This document shows, in pieces, positions 51,940 through 60,037 of a stretch of 64,000 bases of DNA. Numbering within the stretch: position 1 is the stretch's first letter; each line of letters starts with the position of its first letter. The notes under the pieces were generated by a model that saw only the letters and a list, made by a program, of their open reading frames with translations, was not told the DNA's origin and did not search any database. The translations under genes and the position numbers were made by a program. This DNA comes from Roseiarcus sp963813555. Lineage in GTDB: Bacteria; Pseudomonadota; Alphaproteobacteria; Rhizobiales; Beijerinckiaceae. The stretch is taken from positions 62,001 through 126,000 of the forward strand of contig CAWEZX010000011.1 in assembly GCA_963813555.1 (NCBI GenBank), in the 5' to 3' direction.

Positions 51940-53537
51940 CTAGCAGCCTGTCGGACTCGGGTTTCGGCGCGGGCGATTTTGGCGAGCTGAAACGTCTTGC
52001 GGCGTGGGATCGGCTCCAAGCGCGGTTGAGAGGCGGGATTTGGGTCGCTTCGGACGCCTGCTTTGCTGGCGTGGGAACGCTTGGCGGCCGGGTCAGGCGG
52101 GGGTGAGGACGAACATCCGCTTCAGATTCCACGCCATCGTCACGAGGGTCCACTCGCCGCGCACCTTGTCGAGGCCGCGCAACAAGAACTGACGGAATCC
52201 GAGCGCCGATTTGATGACGCCGAACACCGGTTCCGGCGTCTGCTTGCGCAAAGCATAGAGCTTGCGGCCTTCGGGCGTCTTCAGCCGATGGGCCATGGCC
52301 TCGACCGGCGTCGGATTTTCCGGCGGGGGCCCCTCCTGTCCGAAGCGCTCGCCAAGCGGGGGATGATGCGGCTGACGGCCCATCGCGATCAGCGGTTCGA
52401 GTTCGGCCTGCCGGCAAGCCTCGACATTCGCCGCGCTGAAATAGCCGGCGTCCGCCAAAAGCGTTTCGGCCGCGCCCAGTCGTTCGGGCAAAGCCTCGAT
52501 CTTGCCCAGCATCGGTTCGAGCTGCTGCTTGTCGTTCGGCGCCTGAACCACATCGGCGGCAACGACCAGCAGGCTCCCCGCCGCCACGACCGCTTGAGCG
52601 TTGTAGGCCTGCTCGAAGCCGCCGCCCGCCGCCGGCATGATGCGCGAGTCCTCGTCGGTGAGATTGATCTGGTCCTTCGGCAGCGGCCCTTCGACAGGCG
52701 GCGCAGGCGGCTTGCCGCCAGGCTTCTTGCCGGTCGTGGCGGTTTTGGCCTCGCGCGCGGCGAGTTTGGCCTCGTGCGCGGCCCGCTCGCGCTCGTATCG
52801 CTCTTTCGCCCGCGCCTCGATCTTCGCCCGCGCCTCCGCAAGCTTGGCCAGACGCTTCTCGCGCAAGGCCAGCTCTTCGGGAATTGACATGCCGTCAGGG
52901 ACATCGGCCTCGTCCGCCGCCTCGGCGCGCGCCAGCAAATCCGCTGCCTCGGCTTTCAGTTGCGCCTCGAGCTTGCTCGCGTGCTCCCAAGAAAGCGCGC
53001 TGTGACGGCTGGCGTTGGCGTGGATCTTCGTGCCGTCGAGGCCGACCGTTCCCATCTTCAGCACGCCCATCTCGCGCGCAAGCAGCAGCACGCGGACGAA
53101 CAGCCCCTCGATCTCCTTGAGAAAGCGCCGCCGAAACGCGGCGATCGTGTCGTGGTCGGGGTGGTCGTTGGCGGCGATGTAGCGGAACGCCACGCTGTCG
53201 TAAGTCGCGCGCTCGAGCTTGCGGCTCGAAAACACCCCGGTGGCGTAGCCGTAAATCAAAACCCCCAGCAACATCCTGGGATGGTGCGCCGCCGACCCGG
53301 ATCCGCGATAGGCGCCGATCATGCCGCCAAGATCGAGCCCGTCGATCACCTCGACGACAAAGCGGGCCAAATGCCTCTCAGGCAGCCACTCGTCGACCGA
53401 CGGCGGCAGAAGAAACGACGTCTCACGATCAACGTCCCGGAAATTGCTCATCGCCAGCAAGCTACCCTTCGGCGCGAATCAATCGCAGGATTTTAGCGAA
53501 AATCAGCGCCGTCGGGTTAAGTCCGACAGGCTGCTAG
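51940..53537 (-). mobile_element. IS1182-family element at a CTAG target
   Basis: CTAG is duplicated at 51940-51943 and 53534-53537. The inverted repeats CAGCCTGTCGGACT and AGTCCGACAGGCTG lie immediately inside. IS1182 elements favour palindromic targets of this kind. It sits between an IS5 remnant and an IS1111-type element. Confidence 0.9.
52093..53451 (-). CDS. IS1182 transposase, intact (452 aa)
   Basis: The start is MSNFRDVDRETSFLLPPSVD at ATG 53451. Conserved blocks are DGLDLGGMIGAYRGSGSAAH, HPRMLLGVLIYGYATGVFSS, GTVGLDGTKIHANASRHSAL (catalytic Asp), LLADAGYFSAANVEACRQ and a C-terminal EPVFGVIKSALGFRQFLLRG (Glu). A highly charged coiled-coil linker rich in Ala/Glu/Lys occupies residues ~160-260. 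It is one of the few undamaged transposases here and is probably functional. Confidence 0.92.
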   Translation of the reverse strand: MSNFRDVDRETSFLLPPSVDEWLPERHLARFVVEVIDGLDLGGMIGAYRGSGSAAHHPRMLLGVLIYGYATGVFSSRKLERATYDSVAFRYIAANDHPDHDTIAAFRRRFLKEIEGLFVRVLLLAREMGVLKMGTVGLDGTKIHANASRHSALSWEHASKLEAQLKAEAADLLARAEAADEADVPDGMSIPEELALREKRLAKLAEARAKIEARAKERYERERAAHEAKLAAREAKTATTGKKPGGKPPAPPVEGPLPKDQINLTDEDSRIMPAAGGGFEQAYNAQAVVAAGSLLVVAADVVQAPNDKQQLEPMLGKIEALPERLGAAETLLADAGYFSAANVEACRQAELEPLIAMGRQPHHPPLGERFGQEGPPPENPTPVEAMAHRLKTPEGRKLYALRKQTPEPVFGVIKSALGFRQFLLRGLDKVRGEWTLVTMAWNLKRMFVLTPA

Positions 53538-53640
53538 ACTACATGTTCGCCTGAGATAGGGCGACCCGTCTCATAATATGCAGGCTTATCGAGGGTTGCG
53601 CCGGGCTCCGGCGCCGAGCCTCATGCATAGGAGACGGGTC

Positions 53641-54753
53641 TTGGGTAAAGCTATCACATATATCGGTCTTGACGTGCACAAGGGCACGATCGCAGTGGCG
53701 CGTGCCGAGGCGAGCGGGCGCCAGCGAGCGGGCGCCAGGAGGTGCGCGAGTACGGCAAGATCGCGAACCGCCGACGGCCTTGAACGCTCTGGCGGCGAAG
53801 CTGTCGCGCGCCGGGAGCGAGCTTCGGTTCTGTTATGAGGCCGGACCTTGCGGTTGTGGGATTCAACGGCGGTTGACCCTCGCCGGACATGGCTGCGTCG
53901 TCGTGGCTCCGTCGTTGATCCCGCGCAAGCCGGGAGATCGGATCAAGACGGATCGGCGCGATGCGATCAATCTGGCCAAGCTGCATCGGGCGGGTGAACT
54001 GACCGCCGTCTGGATTCCCGATCCGGCTCATGAGGCGATCCGCGATCTCGTGCGTGCGCGTCTGGCGGCCGTTCGCAACCTGCGCCAGGCCCGTCAGCAA
54101 CTCTCGGGATTCCTGTTGCGCCATGGCCATCACTACCATCGGCCAGCGTGGACGTTGATGCATCGTCGATGGTTGGCGGGACTGAGATTCGAGCAGCCGG
54201 CGCATCCCATCGTGCTGGAAGATTGCATCGCGGCGGTCGAGGCGGCGACGGCGCGGCGCGACCGTCTGGAAGCCCATATCGAGGCGGCGCTGGCGGATTG
54301 GTCACTGGCCCCAGTGGTGCGGGCATTGCAAGCGCTGCGCGGGATGGCGCTGGTCGCGGCGGCGACATTGGTTGCAGAGCTTGGCGACATCACCCGCTTC
54401 GCCAATCCGCGTCAGCTTATGGCCTATCTCGGCTTGGCCCCGTCCGAGCACTCCAGCGGCGCCAGGGCGGCATCACGAAAGCCGGGAATGGCGCGGCGCG
54501 GCGAATGCTGGTCGAGGCCGCCTGGAGCTATCGGTTCCCGGCGCGCGTCAGCCGAGAGCAACTGCTGCGACAGGAAGGCTTGGCCAAGCCGATCCGGGAC
54601 ATCGCGTGGAGGGCGCAGGAACGGCTGTGTCGGCGCTATCGCAAGCTCGCCCGGATGGGAAAATCATCCACTGTGGTCACGACCGCGATCGCGCGAGAGT
54701 TGGCGGGCTTTGCCTGGGCGATCGCCAAACACGTTCAGGTTGCCGGCGCTTGA
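53641..54753 (+). pseudogene. IS1111-type transposase, left copy, multiple lesions
   Basis: TTG 53641 begins LGKAITYIGLDVHKGTIAVA. A perfect 14-bp tandem duplication (GCGAGCGGGCGCCA twice, about 53711-53738) shifts the frame. The body (LRFCYEAGPCGCGIQRRLTL, LIPRKPGDRIKTDRRDAINL, RQLMAYLGLAPSEHSSG) follows in another frame. A second shift near 54460 leads to RQGGITKAGNGAARRMLVEA and the C-terminus. Two of the shifts are shared with the right copy; the duplication is not. Confidence 0.85.
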
Positions 54754-55066
54754 GGCGCTGAGATCGATGGCGAATATCACGAAAGGAGGTCATCGCCCAC
54801 AACGCAATCCATCCAAAGCTGAGCAAGGCTGGAGGCGCGGTCACGGCCAGGAGAATCCTCGTATCCACTACCAGCCGGAGATCATCCGACGCTGGACGCT
54901 AGACAGAGGAAGCTCCGCGACGCATCACCGGTCCGGCGGTAGCCAACCCGCGCATCAGAGCATGATCAACCGTCGTCTTGATGATCGCGCCTCCTGCCCT
55001 GCTCAACCGCGACCATTCTGAACGGCTCGCTGCGAGCAAAGGATTTTCGCGCCTGCTACTTGAAAC
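54754..55066 (+). other. Non-coding 3' region of the IS1111-type element (candidate bridge RNA)
   Basis: About 310 bp between the transposase stop and the subterminal repeat contain no credible gene. In IS1111-subgroup elements the guide (bridge) RNA is encoded in this position. I could not draw a confident fold by eye. The right copy lacks this region. Confidence 0.4.
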
Positions 55067-55163
55067 GGCGAACATGAGAGTGGATGAAATCTGACGATTG
55101 AATCCCGGTTGGGATTCCCCCGTGACTTGCGGCGTGCGAGTTTGCAGCGTGCGAGTTTGCGGC

Positions 55164-56044
55164 ATGCGAACCGGCATTTCCTTTTGCGTCACGCCGGTGG
55201 ACTTGGATCGGCTTCGAGCCCTGGTCAAAGACCGCAACGCGCCGCAGAAGCACGTGTGGCGCGCGCAGATCGTGCTCCTGAGCGCCGAGAGCGTCGGCAC
55301 GAACGCGATCATGCGCGAGACCGGCAAATCCAAGACCTAGACCGGCAAATCCAAGACCTGCGTCTGGCGATGGCGGGAGCGTTTCGCGTCCGAGGGGTTC
55401 GAAGGCCTCCTGCGCGACAAAACGCGACCCTCTCGGATCGCCAGGCTCGCCCCCTCGATCGCCGAGCGCGTCGTCGTCCTGACGATGGAAGAGCCGCCAG
55501 GCGAGGTCACGCATTGGACCGGCGCGGCCATGGCCGAGGCGGCTGGCGTCAGCGTCGCCTCGGTCCAGCGCGTCTGGCGCGCGCATGGGCTCCAACCCCA
55601 TCGGGTCCGGCAAATTCAAGCTGTCGAAGGACCCCGAGTTCGTCGACAGGCTGCGCGCGGCGGTCGGGCTCTATGTCGACCCGCCGGCGCACGCCGTCGT
55701 GTTCAGCGTCGACGAGAAGAGCCCGATCCAGGCGCTTGATCGCACCCAGCCCGGCCTGCCAATGAAGAAGGGCCGCGCCGGAACTATGACCCACGATTAC
55801 AAGCGGCATGGGACGACGACCCTGTTCGCGGCGATGAACGTGCTCGACGGGACCGTGATCGGCCGCAACATGCAGCGCCACAGGCATCAGGAGTTCATCC
55901 GCTTTGTCAACGCTGTCGAGCGCGAGGTTCCAGCCGGCAAGACGATCCACGCGATCCTCGACAACTACGCGGCCCACAAGCATCCCGCCGTGCGCCAATG
56001 GCTAGCGCGCCATCCGCGCTGACTTTCCATTTCACCCCGACCTC
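55164..56044 (+). pseudogene. IS630-family transposase, three lesions and 3' truncation
   Basis: ATG 55164 gives MRTGISFCVTPVDLDRLRAL, then the HTH. A 21-bp perfect tandem duplication (AGACCGGCAAATCCAAGACC, then T, twice, 55319-55360) is in frame but creates TAG. After CVWRWRERFASEGFEGLLRD an extra A near 55612 shifts the frame before KLSKDPEFVDRLRAAVGLYV, DEKSPIQALDRTQPGLPM and AILDNYAAHKHPAV. A lost base at about 56022 and truncation before the final Glu block end it. Confidence 0.85.
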
Positions 56045-57210
56045 GGAAGCCCGACAGTTCGCGTGCGATTGCGGTCGTAACCATGGCGGGCGAATTTCCC
56101 GCCCTGGCGAGCTTGCGATAGCGCCGACACAGCCGTTCCTGCGCTTTCCAGGCGATGTCCCGGATCGGCTTGGCCAAGCCTTCCTGTCGCAGCAGTTGCT
56201 CTCGACTGACGCGCGCCGGGAACCGATAGCTCCAGGCGGCCTCGACCAGCATTCGCCGCGCCGCGCCATTCCCGGCTTTCGTGATGCCGCCCTGGCGCCG
56301 CTGGAGTGCTCGGACGGGGCCAAGCCGAGATAGGCCATAAGCTGACGCGGATTGGCGAAGCGGGTGATGTCGCCAAGCTCTGCAACCAATGTCGCCGCCG
56401 CGACCAGCGCCATCCCGCGCAGCGCTTGCAATGCCCGCACCACTGGGGCCAGTGACCAATCCGCCAGCGCCGCCTCGATATGGGCTTCCAGACGGTCGCG
56501 CCGCGCCGTCGCCGCCTCGACCGCCGCGATGCAATCTTCCAGCACGATGGGGTGCGCCGGCTGCTCGAATCTCAGTCCCGCCAACCATCGACGATGCATC
56601 AACGTCCACGCTGGCCGATGGTAGTGATGGCCATGGCGCAACAGGAATCCCGAGAGTTGCTGACGGGCCTGGCGCAGGTTGCGAACGGCCGCCAGACGCG
56701 CACGCACGAGATCGCGGATCGCCTCATGAGCCGGATCGGGAATCCAGACGGCGGTCAGTTCACCCGCCCGATGCAGCTTGGCCAGATTGATCGCATCGCG
56801 CCGATCCGTCTTGATCCGATCTCCCGGCTTGCGCGGGATCAACGACGGAGCCACGACGACGCAGCCATGTCCGGCGAGGGTCAACTGCCGTTGAATCCCA
56901 TAGCCGCAAGGTCCGGCCTCATAACAGAACCGAAGCTCGCTCCCGGCGCGCGACAGCTTCGCCGCCAGAGCGTTCAAGGCCGTCGGCGGTTCGCGATCTT
57001 GCCATACTCGCGCACCTCCTTGCGCCCGCCCGTCTCGGCTAGCGCGACCGCAATCGTGTCCTTATGAACGTCAAGGCCAACATATGTGATAGTTCGGTCC
57101 AAGGCCCGTCTCCTTTGCATGAGGCTCTGCGCCGGAACCCCGGCGCAACCCTCGACAAGCCTGCATACTATGACACGGGTCGCCCTATCTCAGGCGAACA
57201 TGTAGTCTAG
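56045..57210 (-). pseudogene. IS1111-type element, right copy, inverted and 3'-truncated
   Basis: The end carrying CTAGACTACATGTTCGCC is at 57210 and the transposase starts at TTG 57102 (LDRTITYVGLDVHKDTIAVA). It shares with the left copy a shift after GKIANR and another after SEHSSG, but lacks the 14-bp duplication. The last ~14 codons and the 3' non-coding region are missing at the IS630 border. Together the copies form ~1.1-kb inverted arms. Confidence 0.82.
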
Positions 57211-57234
57211 CTCAATTCAATTCCCTTGGCCATG

Positions 57235-57306
57235 ATGGGTTCATCCCTTCCCGCCCGAGATCATTTAGCAAACCATATGGCTCTACCTCCGGTTCACGCT
57301 CAGCCC
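57235..57306 (+). pseudogene. IS6-family remnant (~70 bp)
   Basis: GGCTCTACCTCCGGTTCACG and flanking bases match, with scattered changes, the DNA at 28650-28720 that encodes HAVWLYVRFTLSY. Only this scrap remains. The following 57307-57583 contains no gene I can support apart from the leader of the ABC operon. Confidence 0.5.
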
Positions 57307-57583
57307 CGCGTGACGAGCCGCGCCGGGTTTGCTTGAGGCTCGGCGGCGGTTTCTTCCCACGGATCAAATGGATGGCGGAAGAGGCGACCGAACGCCTGTA
57401 GGCCGGGCTTCTGGCCGCGTCCTCGGATCAATGTCGAACGAAAGTTGCATTGACGCGCGGGCCGGCTGTTGACCTAATCGTGGTCATCGGGCCCGCGAAC
57501 GCCTAGGATTGGGTTTCAATACGGGAAAGAGAACACGGGTTCCGGGTCGTGACCGGAATCAAGAAGTCAGTGGGAGGACAAAC

Positions 57584-58951
57584 ATGGCCGAGTTCATATT
57601 CAGAGATGAGAGTGCAGGAAAGGTTTCGCGCCGCGGCGCGCTGAAGCTTGGGGCGGGGGCGGCTGGCGCGACCCTGGTACCGGGTTTTTTCGGCCAGGTC
57701 GGCTGGGCGTACGCGGATGACAAGCCTCCGCTTGGCACGTGGCCTGCGGGCTCGCAGGGCGACACGGTCACGATCGGCGCCGCCGTTCCCCGTACAGGCG
57801 CCTACGCCGTGCAGGGCGAGGATGAACTCAAGGGCATGCAGCTTGCGATCGAGCACCTCAATGAGGGCCATGACCTGATCAAGCAGATCGCGCCCAAGGT
57901 GACCAAGGGCGTGTTGGGCAAGCAAGTGCAGCTTGTCGTCGCCAACTCGGCCGCCAAGCCGAACAACGCCGTGCAGGAACAACAGGTTTTCATCAACGAT
58001 AACAAAATCATAGCCATGACCGGATCGACCTCGTCAGCGGTCGCCGTGGCTTTGAACAAGTTCGCCCAGCGCGAAAAGATCCTCTATCTGGTCGCCATCT
58101 CGGGCTCGAACGACACGACCGGCAAGGATTGCACGCGTTATTCGTTCCGGCAGTGCTTCTACGGCGAGACCGCAGCCAACGCGATCGGCCCGGTGCTGGT
58201 GAAGAATTTCGGCAAGGGCCGGAAGGCGGCTTATATGACGCCGGACTACACTTACGGCCACACGGTGACGAAGTCGGTGAACGATTACCTAACTTCGAAC
58301 GGCGGCTGGACCATGGTGACGAACCAGGTTTCGCCGCTCGGAACCCAGGACTTCAGCCAGTACCTCACCAACATCGCCAACTCCGGCGCCGAATTCATTA
58401 TCAACGTCAATTGGGGACGCGACGCGGTGCTCTCGGTGCAACAGGCCAAGCAGTTCGGCCTGACTCCGAAGATGAAGATGGTGATCCCCTATCAGATTCC
58501 CTTCCTCGCCAAGGAAGTCGGCCCCGAACTCACCGAAGGCGTATTCGCCGCCACCGACTTCTGGTGGACGCTGGAGGACAAGTATCCCCTGGCCAAGCTG
58601 TTCGTCGACGCCTTCCAGAAAAAGTACAACTACCGCCCGGAATGGGGCGCCGAGAACGCTTACATGCAATTTGCGATCTGGGCGCGCATGGTCTCCGAGG
58701 CTGGAACTTTTTATCCGCCGGACGTGATCAAGCAGTATGAGAAGGGCGAGACTTTTCCATCGATGGTGGGCGACGTGCGTTTCCGTCCCCAGGATCATCA
58801 ATTGATCCGCCCCGTCATCATTGTCCGAGGCAAGGCGAAGAAGGACATGAAGAACGAAGAGGACTATTGGGAGGTGCTCGAAGTGGTGCCGGGCGAGCCG
58901 CTGATGCAGAAGCCCGACGCCTTCGGCTGCGACCTCGGCCCTTATACCTGA
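57584..58951 (+). CDS. Branched-chain-type ABC substrate-binding protein, Tat-exported
   Basis: This 455-residue periplasmic binding protein of the Leu/Ile/Val (Peripla_BP_6) type starts at ATG 57584 with GGGAGGA upstream. The N-terminus has a twin-arginine signal (KVSRRGALKLGAGAAGATLV). Domain 1 begins DTVTIGAAVPRTGAYAVQGE, with IAMTGSTSSAVAVALNKFAQ and LYLVAISGSNDTTGKDCTRY; domain 2 includes AAYMTPDYTYGHTVTKSVND. Tat-exported members of this type often carry amides, urea or aromatic acids rather than amino acids. It heads an operon with LivH, LivMG and LivF homologues. Confidence 0.9.
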   Translation: MAEFIFRDESAGKVSRRGALKLGAGAAGATLVPGFFGQVGWAYADDKPPLGTWPAGSQGDTVTIGAAVPRTGAYAVQGEDELKGMQLAIEHLNEGHDLIKQIAPKVTKGVLGKQVQLVVANSAAKPNNAVQEQQVFINDNKIIAMTGSTSSAVAVALNKFAQREKILYLVAISGSNDTTGKDCTRYSFRQCFYGETAANAIGPVLVKNFGKGRKAAYMTPDYTYGHTVTKSVNDYLTSNGGWTMVTNQVSPLGTQDFSQYLTNIANSGAEFIINVNWGRDAVLSVQQAKQFGLTPKMKMVIPYQIPFLAKEVGPELTEGVFAATDFWWTLEDKYPLAKLFVDAFQKKYNYRPEWGAENAYMQFAIWARMVSEAGTFYPPDVIKQYEKGETFPSMVGDVRFRPQDHQLIRPVIIVRGKAKKDMKNEEDYWEVLEVVPGEPLMQKPDAFGCDLGPYT

Positions 58952-58960
58952 CGAGCGCCA

Positions 58961-58992
58961 ACCCCTTCTCCGCGCCCGTGCGAGGAGAGGGT
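58961..58992 (+). promoter_or_regulatory. Hairpin after the binding-protein gene (REP-like or attenuator)
   Basis: ACCCCTTCTCC and GGAGAGGGT with a GC-rich centre form a stem-loop ten bases after the stop codon. It lacks a T-run. Such palindromes between a binding protein and its permeases usually protect the first part of the mRNA, giving more binding protein than permease. Confidence 0.5.
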
Positions 58993-59154
58993 CTTTATTT
59001 CCACGGCGAACGAGCCGGATGGGCGCGAAACGACATTTTCGCGTCTTCCATTCCTGGCCCACTTGAAACTCACAAGTTGGCGGATTGCCTGTCATGATGG
59101 CGGCCATCGTGACAACGGAATCGGCTATTCATCACCCTTGATGCGGGCGGCGGC

Positions 59155-60024
59155 GTGGTCAACTGGGGCACCTTCATATCGCAATGCTTCAATGGGCTGG
59201 TGCTCGGCGCGCTTCTGGCGCTGATATCGTCCGGTCTGACGATCATCTACGGTACGCTCGGTGTGCTTAACCTTGCGCACGGCGCGATGTTTATGCTCGG
59301 CGGCTACGCTGGCTGGGTCGCCTACACCCATTCCGGGTCCTTTATCGCGGCGGTGATCGCCGGCTCCCTCTTCGTGATGCTGGTTGGGGTGTTGATGGAA
59401 CGCGTGGTTATCCGCCATTTCTACGCGCGCCCGAACGAGGACCAGCTCCTTGTCACCTTCGGCCTCGGCATCGTCTTCGTGGAGACTGTGCGCTTCTTCT
59501 TTGGCAGCTTGTCGAAAACGGTGCCGCCGCCGATCGCCGGCATCACCGAACTCGGCTTCATGGTCTATCCGACCTATCGACTAGCGCTGCTCGGCCTTGT
59601 CACCGTGGCGCTGCTCGCCCTCTATTTCGTTCTGTATCGCACCCGTATCGGCATGATCGTGCGCGCCGGAATCGAAAACTCCGTCATGGTCGAGTCGTTA
59701 GGGATCGACGTATACAAGATCTTTATGGTGGTGTTCGGTATCGGCGCGATGGCGGCCGGTTTCGCGGGCATCATCAATGCTCCGGTCGTCTCGATCTCGC
59801 CCGACGTCGGCAAATCGATCCTCGTTCAGACTTTCGTCGTTGTCGTGATCGGTGGCGTCGGCTCTTTTCCAGGCGCGGTGCTCGGCGGTCTCGTAGCCGG
59901 CGAGATCATCAGCATCACGTCGATGTTCAACCCCGGCTATGCCTACGTCATGCTCTTCGTGGCGATGACGCTTGTGCTGGTAATCCGCCCTTATGGACTT
60001 CTCGGCGTGGCGGGCCGCGAGTGA
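59155..60024 (+). CDS. livH: Branched-chain-type ABC permease (LivH-like)
   Basis: This 289-residue permease starts at GTG 59155. Typical LivH blocks are FISQCFNGLVLGALLALISS, GLTIIYGTLGVLNLAHGAMF, ARPNEDQLLVTFGLGIVFVE and VVIGGVGSFPGAVLGGLVAG. Eight hydrophobic segments are visible. It lies about 200 bp after the binding protein and before the LivM-LivG fusion. The gene is intact. Confidence 0.9.
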   Translation: MVNWGTFISQCFNGLVLGALLALISSGLTIIYGTLGVLNLAHGAMFMLGGYAGWVAYTHSGSFIAAVIAGSLFVMLVGVLMERVVIRHFYARPNEDQLLVTFGLGIVFVETVRFFFGSLSKTVPPPIAGITELGFMVYPTYRLALLGLVTVALLALYFVLYRTRIGMIVRAGIENSVMVESLGIDVYKIFMVVFGIGAMAAGFAGIINAPVVSISPDVGKSILVQTFVVVVIGGVGSFPGAVLGGLVAGEIISITSMFNPGYAYVMLFVAMTLVLVIRPYGLLGVAGRE

Positions 60025-60037
60025 GCGCGGGCCGTCG

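Larger units (their letters stand above)
53538..55080 (+). mobile_element. IS110-family element of IS1111 type, left copy
   Basis: Subterminal inverted repeats CATGTTCGCC (53542-53551) and GGCGAACATG (55067-55076) bound the element. Such subterminal repeats and a long non-coding 3' region (54754-55066) are features of the IS1111 subgroup. An inverted second copy lies at 56045-57210. Confidence 0.75.

Noticed and set aside
53538..57210. Composite transposon with IS1111-type ends
   Set aside because: IS110-family elements are not known to mobilise flanked DNA as class I composites, one end is truncated, and the interior holds only a broken IS630.
57469..57509. Promoter TTGACC/TAGGAT upstream of the binding-protein gene
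   Set aside because: The boxes are 29 bp apart, too far for a sigma-70 promoter.
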